A program made the position numbers and the translations under genes. From CAZRAL01 sp964598005 (GTDB taxonomy: Bacteria > Pseudomonadota > Gammaproteobacteria > Burkholderiales > Usitatibacteraceae): a stretch of DNA of 64,000 nucleotides. How positions within the stretch are numbered: the stretch's first letter is position 1; each line of letters opens with the position of its first letter. Location of the stretch: assembly GCA_964598005.1 (NCBI GenBank), contig CAZRAL010000005.1, forward strand, positions 1 through 64,000. The letters are read 5' to 3'. This document shows positions 45,280-54,643 of this stretch, piece by piece. The notes beneath the pieces are model-generated. The model searched no databases, had not been told where the DNA came from, and saw nothing but the letters and a program-made list of their open reading frames with translations.

Positions 45280-46062
45280 GTGATGCTGCCACCCGCCAAA
45301 AAAAGATTCGGCCAACACTTTCTGACTGATCGCCACTATATTGCTCGTATCGTTAATGCCATTGCACCCGCAATGGACGATACGATGGTAGAGATCGGTC
45401 CCGGACCGGGCGCCCTGACCCTTCCGCTGCTCGCAAAATTGAAGCATCTACAGGCCATCGAAATCGATCGGGACCTTGCCGCATTCTTGCGGGCAAAATT
45501 TCCTGCGGAAAAACTCACGCTGCACGAAAGCGATGTACTGGAATTCGATTTTTCAAAAATGGGGCCGCGCTTCCGCGCCATCGGCAACCTGCCTTACAAC
45601 ATTTCCACGCCATTTTTATTTCATCTGGCAAAATTTGCCGACTGTTTGGTCGATGCGACCTTCATGCTACAAAAAGAAGTGGTTGAGCGTATGGTCGCCC
45701 AGCCCAATAGCGTAGCTTACGGACGATTATCGGTCATGCTGCAATACCGTTTTGAAATGGCCCACCTTTTTAATGTACCCCCAGGCGCATTTACCCCGCC
45801 ACCGCAGGTCGATTCGGCCATCGTCCGTCTCGTGCCGTTGCCCGACAAGCGCCCCCGCGCCCAGAGCGACGCGCGCTTTGCAGCCATGGTGATGGCAGGG
45901 TTTGGTCAGCGGCGCAAGACCCTGGCCAATACACTCAAACCCTTTATGGCTACGAAAGACATTGAAGCGCTAGGCATCGATCCAAAGCGGCGAGCCGAAA
46001 CGCTGGCGGTTGCTGAGTTCATCAAATTGGCGGATGCCCCTATGTCTTGCGTATTCAAGTGA
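45280..46062 (+). CDS. rsmA: 16S rRNA (adenine1518/1519-N6)-dimethyltransferase
   Basis: A 260-residue KsgA-family enzyme dimethylating A1518 and A1519 of 16S rRNA. Present are KKRFGQHFLTD at the start, the SAM loop EIGPGPGALTLPLL, the catalytic IGNLPYNISTPFLFHL and the C-terminal FGQRRKTLANTL. The start may be the GTG at 45280 or the ATG at 45283. It is the last gene of the operon; the convergent methyltransferase gene ends 41 bases on. Confidence 0.97.
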   Translation: MMLPPAKKRFGQHFLTDRHYIARIVNAIAPAMDDTMVEIGPGPGALTLPLLAKLKHLQAIEIDRDLAAFLRAKFPAEKLTLHESDVLEFDFSKMGPRFRAIGNLPYNISTPFLFHLAKFADCLVDATFMLQKEVVERMVAQPNSVAYGRLSVMLQYRFEMAHLFNVPPGAFTPPPQVDSAIVRLVPLPDKRPRAQSDARFAAMVMAGFGQRRKTLANTLKPFMATKDIEALGIDPKRRAETLAVAEFIKLADAPMSCVFK

Positions 46063-46103
46063 TCCGGTACCCCCGAAACATAGATATTGTGATTGGCACG
46101 TAA

Positions 46104-46886
46104 TTAACGCATCGGTGAAAAATAAACCACCGTGTCGTATTCGAAAGTGACACGATCATCGATCGCATATCGATCAAATAAGGCGGTCAGCTTTTTTATC
46201 ACCGCTGGAAATTCGACAGAATCGCGAGGCGGGCAATAAGAACTGGAGGCCACGCGACCGATGAATCCCTCCAGGTCGAAGTATTGAAAATTATCGAATT
46301 GCGCCTGTTCAAAATCGCCACCGAAAAAAGCGCTAAGCGTGGCCTGGTTTTGCACGTTTTTATGCGAGACTTCCTGGTAATCGGTACCGAGGTTTTTAAG
46401 GAATTTTTCGTATTCGCGTAGAAAGGAGCTGCTTTCGGTGCGACGATCATTCCACAGCAATACGCACCAGCCTTCGGGTTTAAGGATGCGGATGAATTCC
46501 TCCCGAGTCCGCTCGCGATCGAACCAGTGAAAAGCCTGCGCTGCCAACACAAAATCCATCGCATGCCCAGGCAATCGTGTGGCTTCCGCTGTGCCGTCTA
46601 GACTTTTGAAGCGGCTATATTCGGCCAGCAGTTTTTCTGCTGCTTCGCGCATATCGCGATTGGGTTCCACGCCGATTACCGGGTTACCGTTATCCAGAAA
46701 CAGCTGGCTGACAATGCCGGTTCCCGAGCCGATATCGGCGATGATGCTATCGGGCGTAAGGTCACAGCGGGCAGCGAGCAAATCGAGAATTTCTTGCGGA
46801 TATCGCGGCCGGTATTGGATGTAGTCTGTTATCCGGTTGGAAAAGCGTGCAGTGGCCGGTATAGGCGTAGCGGGCATGGGTGGCAA
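46104..46886 (-). CDS. Class I SAM-dependent methyltransferase
   Basis: A 260-residue Rossmann methyltransferase. Motif I is IADIGSGTGIVSQLF, the acidic end of strand 2 is VIGVEPNRDM, and motif IV region is LAAQAFHWFD. It resembles the UbiE/COQ5-like Methyltransf_11 group, often annotated by homology only. The substrate is unknown. It is one base downstream of the SDR gene stop region on the same strand and may be cotranscribed with it. Confidence 0.85.
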   Translation of the reverse strand: MPPMPATPIPATARFSNRITDYIQYRPRYPQEILDLLAARCDLTPDSIIADIGSGTGIVSQLFLDNGNPVIGVEPNRDMREAAEKLLAEYSRFKSLDGTAEATRLPGHAMDFVLAAQAFHWFDRERTREEFIRILKPEGWCVLLWNDRRTESSSFLREYEKFLKNLGTDYQEVSHKNVQNQATLSAFFGGDFEQAQFDNFQYFDLEGFIGRVASSSYCPPRDSVEFPAVIKKLTALFDRYAIDDRVTFEYDTVVYFSPMR

Positions 46887-46887
46887 G

Positions 46888-47655
46888 TCAGGGTTGTTGA
46901 GTGCCGCGCGGTTTGCGTGGCATACGGGTAAAGACGGCGTCGTAAAGAAAATTGGGCGCTATGCGCAATAAACGGGCAGCAATGCCCATCGTCCAAGGAA
47001 TAACGGTAAAGCTGGTTTTGGCGTCGATGGCGCGCGCGAAGCGTACGACCGCATCATCCACATCGATCAAAAAAGGCATTTTGAACCGGTTTACCGCTGT
47101 CATGGGTGTGCGGATATAACCGGGACAAATTGTGACCACCGAGATGCCACTTCCGCGCAGTTCCACACGCAGCGCTTCACAGTATTTGATGGTCGCGGCT
47201 TTTGAAGCTGAATACGCCCCCCCTCCAGGTATGCCGCGAAATCCCGCCACGCTGGCAATGCCGACCAGCGTTCCCTTTTTTGCGGCACGCATCGGCTCAA
47301 TAAAAGGCTGGAACGTTTTGACCATGCCCATGACGTTGATATCGAAAATTTCCTGGAAGGCTTGCAGATCGTCCTCGATTTCGGTCAAGGTTCCGCGCGA
47401 AATGCCGGCATTGGCGATAACGATGTCCGGTACACCAAAACGCAAAGTGAAATCCGCTGCGGCGGTTTTAAGCGCAGTCGTATCGCGCACATCACAGATA
47501 TAAATGGCTGGTTTTGGGGAAAGTGTCTCTGCCATCTGGGTGAGCATATTGCCGCGGCGCGCAACCAGGCCGAGTTGATAGCCCTGTTGGGCGTAATGCC
47601 GTGCAAGCGATGCACCGATGCCACTGGAAGCACCGGTGATAAAAATGGTTTTCAT
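46888..47655 (-). CDS. Short-chain dehydrogenase/reductase (SDR family)
   Basis: A 255-residue classical SDR. The NADP(H)-binding TGASSGIG opens the protein, followed by NAG (VIANAGIS) and the YSASK catalytic Tyr-Lys pair, with the Ser in GIASVAG. Substrate is unknown. ATG 47655 is chosen because the extra eight residues of the longer frame are not part of the fold; AAGAAGA lies upstream. An SDR beside dsbA, the SPOR gene and argS is common in Burkholderiales. Confidence 0.9.
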   Translation of the reverse strand: MKTIFITGASSGIGASLARHYAQQGYQLGLVARRGNMLTQMAETLSPKPAIYICDVRDTTALKTAAADFTLRFGVPDIVIANAGISRGTLTEIEDDLQAFQEIFDINVMGMVKTFQPFIEPMRAAKKGTLVGIASVAGFRGIPGGGAYSASKAATIKYCEALRVELRGSGISVVTICPGYIRTPMTAVNRFKMPFLIDVDDAVVRFARAIDAKTSFTVIPWTMGIAARLLRIAPNFLYDAVFTRMPRKPRGTQQP

Positions 47656-47720
47656 GGGGGTCTTCTTTAGGGATATCAATGGATTTTAACGCTGGAACAA
47701 GCGACGGAGAGAAATAAAAA

Positions 47721-47739
47721 CGCCGGGGCGAACCCGGCG
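47721..47739 (-). terminator. Intrinsic terminator after dsbA
   Basis: CGCCGGG (47721-47727) pairs with CCCGGCG (47733-47739) over a 5-base loop. On the minus strand TTTTTATTT follows, and on the plus strand CTTTTGGTTTTTT. It lies 23 bases beyond the dsbA stop and may work in both directions. Confidence 0.9.
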
Positions 47740-47762
47740 CTTTTGGTTTTTTATATGTGTAC

Positions 47763-48419
47763 TTATTTTTTGGAGCGGGTAGCAGAAACAGGAGCTGGCG
47801 TTGCCTTGAGCGTTGCACGCGCTTCATTGATCAACCTGTCTACATTCCCAAATAGACGTTCCGCTCCATCAAGTTGCTCGAGTTTGTGTTTGCCCATGAT
47901 AACGAGCATGGGGGTTGCGGTGATTTTATAATCCTCGGACATTTTGCGCGCGCGCTGGATCTTTGTTTGTACCGAAAAAGATTTCTGCACCTCTTCGTAT
48001 TTTTTGGGATCAACGCCTTGCTTGGTCAACCACTGGTTTAGTGTGGCCGGATTGCCCAAAATTATATTTTCAGTATTGATGGCCTCGAAAACCTTATAGT
48101 GCAATTTGTCGAGCAGCGCCATTGCTTCCAGTGTATAAAAAATCTGGATGCTATCCACACCACGAATAGCAAAGGCTGCCGGTACACGGCGCACTTTCAC
48201 ATCAGCAGGCTGGCGTTTGATCCATTCCTCGAACTTCGGTTCGAGGTTAAAGCAGTGAATGCAGCCGTAGGCGAAAAACTCCAGCACTTCGATTTTGCCG
48301 TCGTTTTCCACCGGTTGCGGCGGATTGAGAGGGACGACATCGCGTGAATTCTGGGCCGAAACGGCAATGGCCATCGATAACATGACAAACGAAAAAACAA
48401 GAGATTTTAAAAGGCGCAT
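47763..48419 (-). CDS. dsbA: Thiol:disulfide interchange protein DsbA/DsbL family
   Basis: A 218-residue periplasmic oxidase that introduces disulfides. The signal peptide ends AVSAQ. The active site is CIHC in EFFAYGCIHCFNLEP, with a cis-Pro loop in ATPMLVIMGK. The dipeptide IH differs from PH of E. coli DsbA, which could change the redox potential. AGAGGA precedes the ATG. It lies 42 bases after the SPOR gene and ends at a terminator. Confidence 0.93.
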   Translation of the reverse strand: MRLLKSLVFSFVMLSMAIAVSAQNSRDVVPLNPPQPVENDGKIEVLEFFAYGCIHCFNLEPKFEEWIKRQPADVKVRRVPAAFAIRGVDSIQIFYTLEAMALLDKLHYKVFEAINTENIILGNPATLNQWLTKQGVDPKKYEEVQKSFSVQTKIQRARKMSEDYKITATPMLVIMGKHKLEQLDGAERLFGNVDRLINEARATLKATPAPVSATRSKK

Positions 48420-48461
48420 GACTTTTCCTCTAGGTCTGGGTAAGTTGTTATGGCAAAGCGA

Positions 48462-49142
48462 TCAGTTTCCATCGCTCGATTTGACAATCGATGCATCAAT
48501 ACCATTTTGAGACAAGACTACTTTTATTTTGTTCACCTCGTCCTGACTGCTATAAGGACCCAAGCGTACCCGATATAACGTGCCCTTGGGCTGTACGTTG
48601 ACAGACTTGATGTGAGCCTCCAAACCGGCGAAGGCAATTTTGGCTTTCAGGTTCTCCGCGTCGGATTCATTATGAAAGGCGCCAGCTTGCAACATAAAGG
48701 TTTCTTTCGGGATAGCAACTGGGGGAGGAGAGGCAGTCGCAACAGATGCCGAAACATCTGGAACTTTTTTCTCGGGTAACGTTGTGGCAGGAGCGGTCTT
48801 AGCAGATGTCTTTGAAGCATTGTCCTTCCCTACTTTATCGCCCTGAAGGAGGTCATAGAACTCAAAGCGCGGTTTATCCGGGGTAGCCGCTGACTTGGCT
48901 TGGCCAATATCGGGCGTGGTTGATTCGAGCTTGGGCGGCGTAGTGGGTTGGTTTTTGGAAAGCGATTCGACCGGTTTTGTTTTTTCGACGAAGGGATTGG
49001 AGGATCGGTTCAGCCATAATGCAACGCCCAAAGCTATGCAGATGCCCAGCAGCATGCCGATCATGATGCCGATAAACATCGGGTTCATACGGTTGCTGCT
49101 GTTTCGAGGTGGAGAAGATCTGTTTTCTCTGGACATATTCAC
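48462..49142 (-). CDS. SPOR-domain cell-division-type protein
   Basis: A 226-residue bitopic membrane protein. A short basic N-terminus precedes one transmembrane helix (about 24-44). A long Pro/Thr/Ser/Lys-rich linker leads to a C-terminal SPOR domain (FMLQAGAFHNESDAENLKAKI to RVRLGPYSSQDEV), which binds denuded glycan strands at the septum. FtsN has this layout, so an FtsN-like division role is possible but not shown. The GTG start overlaps the argS stop (GTGA); an ATG at 49136 is also possible. Confidence 0.9.
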   Translation of the reverse strand: MNMSRENRSSPPRNSSNRMNPMFIGIMIGMLLGICIALGVALWLNRSSNPFVEKTKPVESLSKNQPTTPPKLESTTPDIGQAKSAATPDKPRFEFYDLLQGDKVGKDNASKTSAKTAPATTLPEKKVPDVSASVATASPPPVAIPKETFMLQAGAFHNESDAENLKAKIAFAGLEAHIKSVNVQPKGTLYRVRLGPYSSQDEVNKIKVVLSQNGIDASIVKSSDGN

Positions 49143-50794
49143 ATTTTCTCCGGCGCATGGACACCAAGCAAGGTAAGGCCCGTCTGTAATACTTGACGGG
49201 TCGCGGTAATCAACCCAAGGCGGGCGAGTTTAAGGCTTTCGTCGTCCACCAGGAATTTCTCGGCATTGTAATAGCTATGCAGGCTTGCGGCCAGATCGCC
49301 AAGATAATTGCATAACAAGTGTGGACTCAATTCTCGCGCTGCTGTTTCCAGACGCTCAGGAAAATCAGCCAGCAGCCGTAATAATTCGGATTCATGTTTA
49401 TTCACCAGCGCCTCCAATGAAGCAGTGACCAGCGTGGCAGGATTACCGCCCCACTGTGCCAATACGCTGCAAATCCGCGCGTGAGCATACTGCACATAAT
49501 AAACAGGGTTGTCTTCAGAGCGGCTTTTGGCCAGGTCGATATCGAAGGTGAGTTGTGAATCCGCCTTGCGCATGACGAAAAAATAACGGGTCGCATCGCA
49601 ACCCACTTCATCGATCAGATCGCGGAGCGTGACATAACCCCCAGCACGCTTGGAGATTTTTACTTCCTCGCCGCCACGCATGACGGTAATCATCTGGTGC
49701 AATACATAATCCGGATAACCCGTGGGCACACCGATTTCCATCGCCTGTAATCCCGCACGTACTCGCGCCAGCGAACCGTGATGGTCGGCGCCTAACTCGG
49801 TGATAGCGCGGGTGAAGCCGCGTTCCCATTTGGTAACGTGATAGGCCACATCGGGCACAAAATAGGTACAGGCACCATCCGATTTACGCATAACGCGATC
49901 TTTGTCGTCGCCATAATCAGTGGTCTTCAACCACAAGGCGCCCTCTTTTTCGTAGGTTTTACCGCGGCTCACCAGATGCTGAATGGTTTTTTCAACCAGC
50001 CCGTCGCTATACAACGATGACTCGAGAAAATAGACGTCAAACTGAACTTTAAAGGCTTTAAGGTCGAGATCCTGTTCGTTGCGCAGTTCCGCGACTGCAA
50101 ACTGGCGTATCGCCTCCAGGTCGTCGCCTGCTTTATCCTGCGAATGCACAAGCGCATAACGTGTCGCGATTTCACGGATGTATTCGCCGCGGTAGCCGTC
50201 TTCCGGAAAGGAGGCTTCAATCCCCATGCTTTCGCGCAAGCGTGCTTGCACCGAAAGTGCAAGATTGACGATTTGTGCGCCAGCATCGTTGTAATAGAAT
50301 TCGCGGCTCACCGCAAAACCCTGTGCCTCGAGCAATCGGGCAAGCGTATCGCCAATCGCTGCGCCGCGCCCATGACCAACATGCAGTGGGCCAGTCGGAT
50401 TGGCCGATACAAACTCAACCATAACTTTCTGGCCGGTGCCGGCCGCACTGCGGCCAAAATTTTCTCCCGCTGAAAAAATAGCCTTTACCACACGGGTTTC
50501 CGCTGCCTGCGACAGTCTTATATTGATAAAGCCCGGCCCGGCGATTTCCGGCGCGGCGGCCAGTAAATCCGAGGGGGGCAAGGCGGCTACCAGCGTGGCA
50601 GCAATATCGCGGGGCTTTTTGCCCAGCTTTTTAGCCAGTTGCAGGGCACTGTTTACGGCAAAGTGGCCATGCTCGGGATTTTTCGGTTTTTCGATTTCGA
50701 TTTCGAAGTCCGCGCATTCCGGAAATGCCTCGCACATAGCTTGGCGAAACAATTGTGCGACTGCGGCTTTATTATCGGTAAAAAATGCACTCAT
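49139..50794 (-). CDS. argS: Arginyl-tRNA synthetase
   Basis: A 551-residue class I synthetase. The HIGH signature is HVGHGRGAAIGD and the KMSK-like motif is KISKRAGGYVTL. The N-terminal add-1 domain (ALQLAKKLGKKPRDIA) and the C-terminal DALR anticodon-binding domain (YVQYAHARICSVL onward) are complete. No rearrangement is seen. It is coupled to the SPOR gene. Confidence 0.97.
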   Translation of the reverse strand: MSAFFTDNKAAVAQLFRQAMCEAFPECADFEIEIEKPKNPEHGHFAVNSALQLAKKLGKKPRDIAATLVAALPPSDLLAAAPEIAGPGFINIRLSQAAETRVVKAIFSAGENFGRSAAGTGQKVMVEFVSANPTGPLHVGHGRGAAIGDTLARLLEAQGFAVSREFYYNDAGAQIVNLALSVQARLRESMGIEASFPEDGYRGEYIREIATRYALVHSQDKAGDDLEAIRQFAVAELRNEQDLDLKAFKVQFDVYFLESSLYSDGLVEKTIQHLVSRGKTYEKEGALWLKTTDYGDDKDRVMRKSDGACTYFVPDVAYHVTKWERGFTRAITELGADHHGSLARVRAGLQAMEIGVPTGYPDYVLHQMITVMRGGEEVKISKRAGGYVTLRDLIDEVGCDATRYFFVMRKADSQLTFDIDLAKSRSEDNPVYYVQYAHARICSVLAQWGGNPATLVTASLEALVNKHESELLRLLADFPERLETAARELSPHLLCNYLGDLAASLHSYYNAEKFLVDDESLKLARLGLITATRQVLQTGLTLLGVHAPEKM

Positions 50795-50891
50795 GGAGAA
50801 TTCTTTATTCAGCCGATCATTATAATGGACAGCTCAGGCCAGAAACGGGTATAAGACGGACATAAAAAGGACAACAATTTTCATCGCATCA

Positions 50892-53132
50892 TTAGATTTC
50901 GAGTGGATCGACATCGATTGACCAGCGTACCCGAGCCGGTATTTCGGCAGCCAGTTTTTCATGCCAGCGCGGCAGGAAGGCGTGCAGCGTCTGTCGTGAA
51001 GAGGCCTGTACCAGGACTTGTAATCGGGTAAACCCGGCCTTGCGTTGCAGCGGTGCAGGTACCGGGTCATATACCACGACCGCTTCATTCAGCGCACGGC
51101 CTGCTTCGACCGCGTAAGCGCAATATTTTTTTACGGTCGCTTCTTGCTGGGCTTCGGCGCGCAGCAAAACGAGAAATGAATAAGGGGGTAGCGCTGCTTG
51201 TTGGCGCTCGGCAAGCTGAAGCGCGGCGAATTCGGCGTAATTTTGGGTGGCGATGCTCGCGTAGAGCGGATGGCTGGGGAAGCGGGTCTGAATTAATACT
51301 TCTCCGGGCCGGCCAGCGCGCCCGGCGCGTCCCGCGACCTGCACCAATTGTGAAAACAAACGTTCAGCTGCGCGAAAATCGGCAGAGAACAAGGCGCTGT
51401 CCGCATTCAAGATTCCGACCAGGCTTAGCGACGGAAAATCGTGTCCTTTGGCAAGCATCTGCGTGCCAATCAGAATATCGAGGTCGCCCCGTATCGCACG
51501 ATCGAATATCGCCTCGGCGGAACCCCTTGGACGGGTGCTGTCGCGATCAATACGCGCGATTCGGGCATCGGCAAACAATGTTTCAATGGCATTTTCGATT
51601 CGTTGTGTGCCCTGGCCGGCCGGCTTCAGATCAGGATTTCCGCACGACGTACAAAAGGCAGGCACTGGCTCAACATGCCCGCAATGATGGCACTCTAGAC
51701 GGGTACGGGATTGTGTGTGGCGCGGTTCGCCACGATGAAAAACCAGTCTGGCGCTGCAGCGCCGGCATTCCGGCATCCACGTACACTGCGTGCATACCAG
51801 CGCAGGCGCAAATCCGCGCCGATTGATAAACAGCAACGATTGTTCGCCGCGTGCAATGCGCTGCTTGATTGCGTTGATTAAACTTGTGGAAAGGCCTTCG
51901 TGCACTGTTTCTCGTGTGGTGTCGATGGTTCTAACTTGGGGCAATGCTGCTCCCGTAACCGCACGATTGGGCAAGGAAAGCAATTGATAGCGCCCGTTTT
52001 GCGCGTTGTACCAGCTTTCCAGCGAGGGGGTGGCAGAGCCCAGCACCACCGGGCAGTTGGCGAGCCTGGCGCGAAAAACCGCCACATCGCGTGCCGAATA
52101 GCGTAAACCCTCCTGCTGCTTAAAAGAAACATCGTGTTCTTCGTCAACAATGATCAATGCAAGCTGCGGCATCGGCGTGAATACCGCGAGGCGGGTGCCG
52201 AGCACGATGCGCGCATGGCCGCTTTCCGCCTCCTGCCAGGCGCGCGCGCGGACATTCGGCGCGAGATTGCTATGCAGGATCACCAGCGGCACGCCGGCAA
52301 AGCGGCTGCGGAATACCCGTTCTGTTTGCGGCGTAAGATTGATTTCCGGAATCAGCACCAGCACCTGTTTGCCCTGAGCAGTCAGCGGCGCGATGGCCTG
52401 TAGGTAGACTTCGGTTTTGCCGCTGCCGGTTATTCCCGCCAGCAATAGGGATTGGTAGCGACCTTGCGCTTCATTAATAGCGGAAACGGCAGCCTGCTGG
52501 GAAGGGTTGAGCGTTGCTGAAGGAAATGCAGGCTGTTGGATTGCGGCAGCCTGTTGCGCGAGAGCCCGGCGTATCCAGCCTTTTTCCATTAGTGTACGCA
52601 GCGCTGGCCATGCTTGGGGCCAGGCTTTTAAAATCTCGACTTCGGCCTGTGCGCCTTGTTGAATAAGCGTCAGTAAACGGCGCTGAACGATTGCGCGGGC
52701 AGGTAGTTGATCAACGGGGATGGCCCTGCCAGCGTTGGTAACGACCCAGACAACATCTGCAAGCGTTTTTATCGCCCGCGGTGCGCGTAAATGTGGAGGC
52801 AACGCATTGAAAATGGTTTGGCCGATTGAATATTGATAGTAATCTGCGCAAAAACGGAACAGTGCCATATCGATGGGTTGTATGGCTGGCAGATCGCGAT
52901 AAATATGCAGCACATAACGTAACTTTTCTGGCGCGATCGCGCTTTTCGAGCCGATTTCTACGATAACCCCGATTTGTTTGCGCGGGCCAAAGGGCACATC
53001 GACCAATCGACCGATATCGGCTGGTTCGACATCGCTGGACAAAAAATCAAAAAGATTGCGACGGGGAACATCCAAAGCTACCCGCAAATAGCAGATAAAA
53101 GGCGGTTCGGCAGGAAAAACCCTCGTATTCAC
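50892..53132 (-). CDS. priA: Primosomal protein N' (PriA helicase)
   Basis: A 746-residue superfamily 2 helicase restarting stalled forks. The 3'-DNA-binding domain is N-terminal, followed by Walker A GITGSGKTEVYLQ, the DEEH box and helicase motif III (GSATPSLESW). The zinc-binding Cys pairs are in CTQCTWMPECRRCSARL and CHHCGHVEPVPAFCTSCG. The GTG start is used, with GGAAA upstream. Its 310-bp upstream region holds DnaA-box-like sites. Confidence 0.96.
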   Translation of the reverse strand: MNTRVFPAEPPFICYLRVALDVPRRNLFDFLSSDVEPADIGRLVDVPFGPRKQIGVIVEIGSKSAIAPEKLRYVLHIYRDLPAIQPIDMALFRFCADYYQYSIGQTIFNALPPHLRAPRAIKTLADVVWVVTNAGRAIPVDQLPARAIVQRRLLTLIQQGAQAEVEILKAWPQAWPALRTLMEKGWIRRALAQQAAAIQQPAFPSATLNPSQQAAVSAINEAQGRYQSLLLAGITGSGKTEVYLQAIAPLTAQGKQVLVLIPEINLTPQTERVFRSRFAGVPLVILHSNLAPNVRARAWQEAESGHARIVLGTRLAVFTPMPQLALIIVDEEHDVSFKQQEGLRYSARDVAVFRARLANCPVVLGSATPSLESWYNAQNGRYQLLSLPNRAVTGAALPQVRTIDTTRETVHEGLSTSLINAIKQRIARGEQSLLFINRRGFAPALVCTQCTWMPECRRCSARLVFHRGEPRHTQSRTRLECHHCGHVEPVPAFCTSCGNPDLKPAGQGTQRIENAIETLFADARIARIDRDSTRPRGSAEAIFDRAIRGDLDILIGTQMLAKGHDFPSLSLVGILNADSALFSADFRAAERLFSQLVQVAGRAGRAGRPGEVLIQTRFPSHPLYASIATQNYAEFAALQLAERQQAALPPYSFLVLLRAEAQQEATVKKYCAYAVEAGRALNEAVVVYDPVPAPLQRKAGFTRLQVLVQASSRQTLHAFLPRWHEKLAAEIPARVRWSIDVDPLEI

Positions 53133-53442
53133 GGGTGTTTCCAGGCTAAATCACGCTGGAAACCGCGCCATTATTTGAGGTAGGACACGTTACAGCCAGA
53201 CTGTGGATAATTTTGTGTATAGTTCGCATTTTTTTAGAACACTTAAAAAAGCTAGCGGACAACGAACTAGGAATACCGCTTTGCAGCATAAATAAAAACC
53301 TTTAAAAACATAATATTAGAATCATTTATGCCTGAAGCTATCGAAATCCTGTGAAAGATCGAGATGAGCAGAAATTCTGTGTATAAGCAAGCTACTTTTC
53401 TAAATTTTTTTGCCGAAAAAGCCTTGACAGTGGGGATTTTTT
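53133..53442. other. AT-rich region upstream of priA and downstream of hemE
   Basis: No open frame worth calling lies in these 310 bases. They are clearly AT-rich in the middle. Three DnaA-box-like 9-mers, all in the same orientation, are listed separately. The region should carry the priA promoter and the hemE 3' end. No T-rich terminator was convincingly placed. Confidence 0.5.
53202..53386 (-). promoter_or_regulatory. Cluster of DnaA-box-like sites
   Basis: Read on the minus strand: TTATCCACA at 53202-53210 (perfect), CTATACACA at 53214-53222 (one mismatch to TTATNCACA) and TTATACACA at 53378-53386 (perfect to TTATNCACA). Two are adjacent and the third is about 160 bases away. A role in DnaA-dependent control of priA, or as a titration or remodelling site, is inference. 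A chance origin for two exact 9-mers in 310 AT-rich bases cannot be excluded. Confidence 0.5.
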
Positions 53443-54510
53443 TCAGCTTCTAACGCTGGCACGGCGTACGCTGTTAACAAGCAATAACACTTTATCGGGA
53501 TCAGTGAATTGTGAAATGCCATGCCCCAAGTTGAAAACATGCCCCGCCCCTGTTCCATAGGCATCAAGTACCGCACGGGCTTCACGCTCAATGGTCGCGG
53601 CATCGCCAAAAAGAACGTGCGGATCGAGATTGCCCTGTAACGCCACTTTATGGCCGACACGCCGTCTGGCCTCGCCAATATCCACGGTCCAATCGAGGCC
53701 CAACGCATCGGCGCCAATTTCGGCCATTGCCTCCAGCCATAAACCACCGCCCTTGGTGAAAAAAATTCGTGGAACGATGCGCCCTTCATGCGACCGCATT
53801 AACTCTGCCATCACACGTTGTGCATAGTGCAGCGAAAATTCCCGATACGCCGCAGCCGCCAGGGTGCCGCCCCAAGTATCGAAAAGCATGACCGTTTGCG
53901 CGCCAGCGGCAATCTGTGCATTGAGGTAACTAATGATGCTTTGGGTATTTTTTTCCAGAATCTCATGCAGCAAATCGGGCCGCTGGTAAAGCATGCTTTT
54001 AATCAGCCGGAAATCGTCCGAGCCGCCGCCTTCGATCATGTAACACGCCAGCGTGAATGGGCTACCGGAAAACCCGATCAATGGCACGCGACCGTTCAGC
54101 GCCCCGCGAATCTGCCGCGTCGCATCGAATACATATTGCAATTGCTGCAAGTCAACAACGGGCAGGCGCTTTACATCGGCTTCGGTACGAAGCGGTCGCT
54201 CAAACTTCGGCCCTTCGCCCTCAACGAAATAAAGCCCCAGTCCCATCGCGTCGGGAATCGTCAGGATGTCCGAAAACAAAATCGCTGCATCGAGCGGAAA
54301 ACGCTCCAGTGGCTGTAGCGTCACCTCGGTGCAGTAATCGGGATTCTTCGCCAACCCCAGAAAACTGCCGGCTCTTTTACGGGTCGCGTTATATTCCGGC
54401 AAATAGCGGCCGGCCTGGCGCATGATCCAGATCGGCGTATAGGGTGTGGGTTCGCGCATCAACGCGCGCAGGAGGGTGTCGTTCTGAAGCGGCGGGGTAG
54501 TGGATAACAT
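53443..54510 (-). CDS. hemE: Uroporphyrinogen decarboxylase
   Basis: A 355-residue TIM-barrel enzyme making coproporphyrinogen III. The N-terminal signature PIWIMRQAGRYLPEY and the second signature IGFSGSPFTLACYMIEGG are intact. The catalytic Asp follows in FSDILTIPDAMGL. hemE next to priA is common in Burkholderiales, often near the replication origin. Upstream 130 bases are AT-rich with no gene. Confidence 0.97.
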   Translation of the reverse strand: MLSTTPPLQNDTLLRALMREPTPYTPIWIMRQAGRYLPEYNATRKRAGSFLGLAKNPDYCTEVTLQPLERFPLDAAILFSDILTIPDAMGLGLYFVEGEGPKFERPLRTEADVKRLPVVDLQQLQYVFDATRQIRGALNGRVPLIGFSGSPFTLACYMIEGGGSDDFRLIKSMLYQRPDLLHEILEKNTQSIISYLNAQIAAGAQTVMLFDTWGGTLAAAAYREFSLHYAQRVMAELMRSHEGRIVPRIFFTKGGGLWLEAMAEIGADALGLDWTVDIGEARRRVGHKVALQGNLDPHVLFGDAATIEREARAVLDAYGTGAGHVFNLGHGISQFTDPDKVLLLVNSVRRASVRS

Positions 54511-54643
54511 GGCTGGATTTTATCAGCACCACACCATTTCTGAGAGAGGTTGAGATAACAACCAAGAAAAATAAAAACTAATGATGCAAGACACCAATTT
54601 ATTTGTATGACTATCTGCCGATGAAATTATCAATTACCTATTG

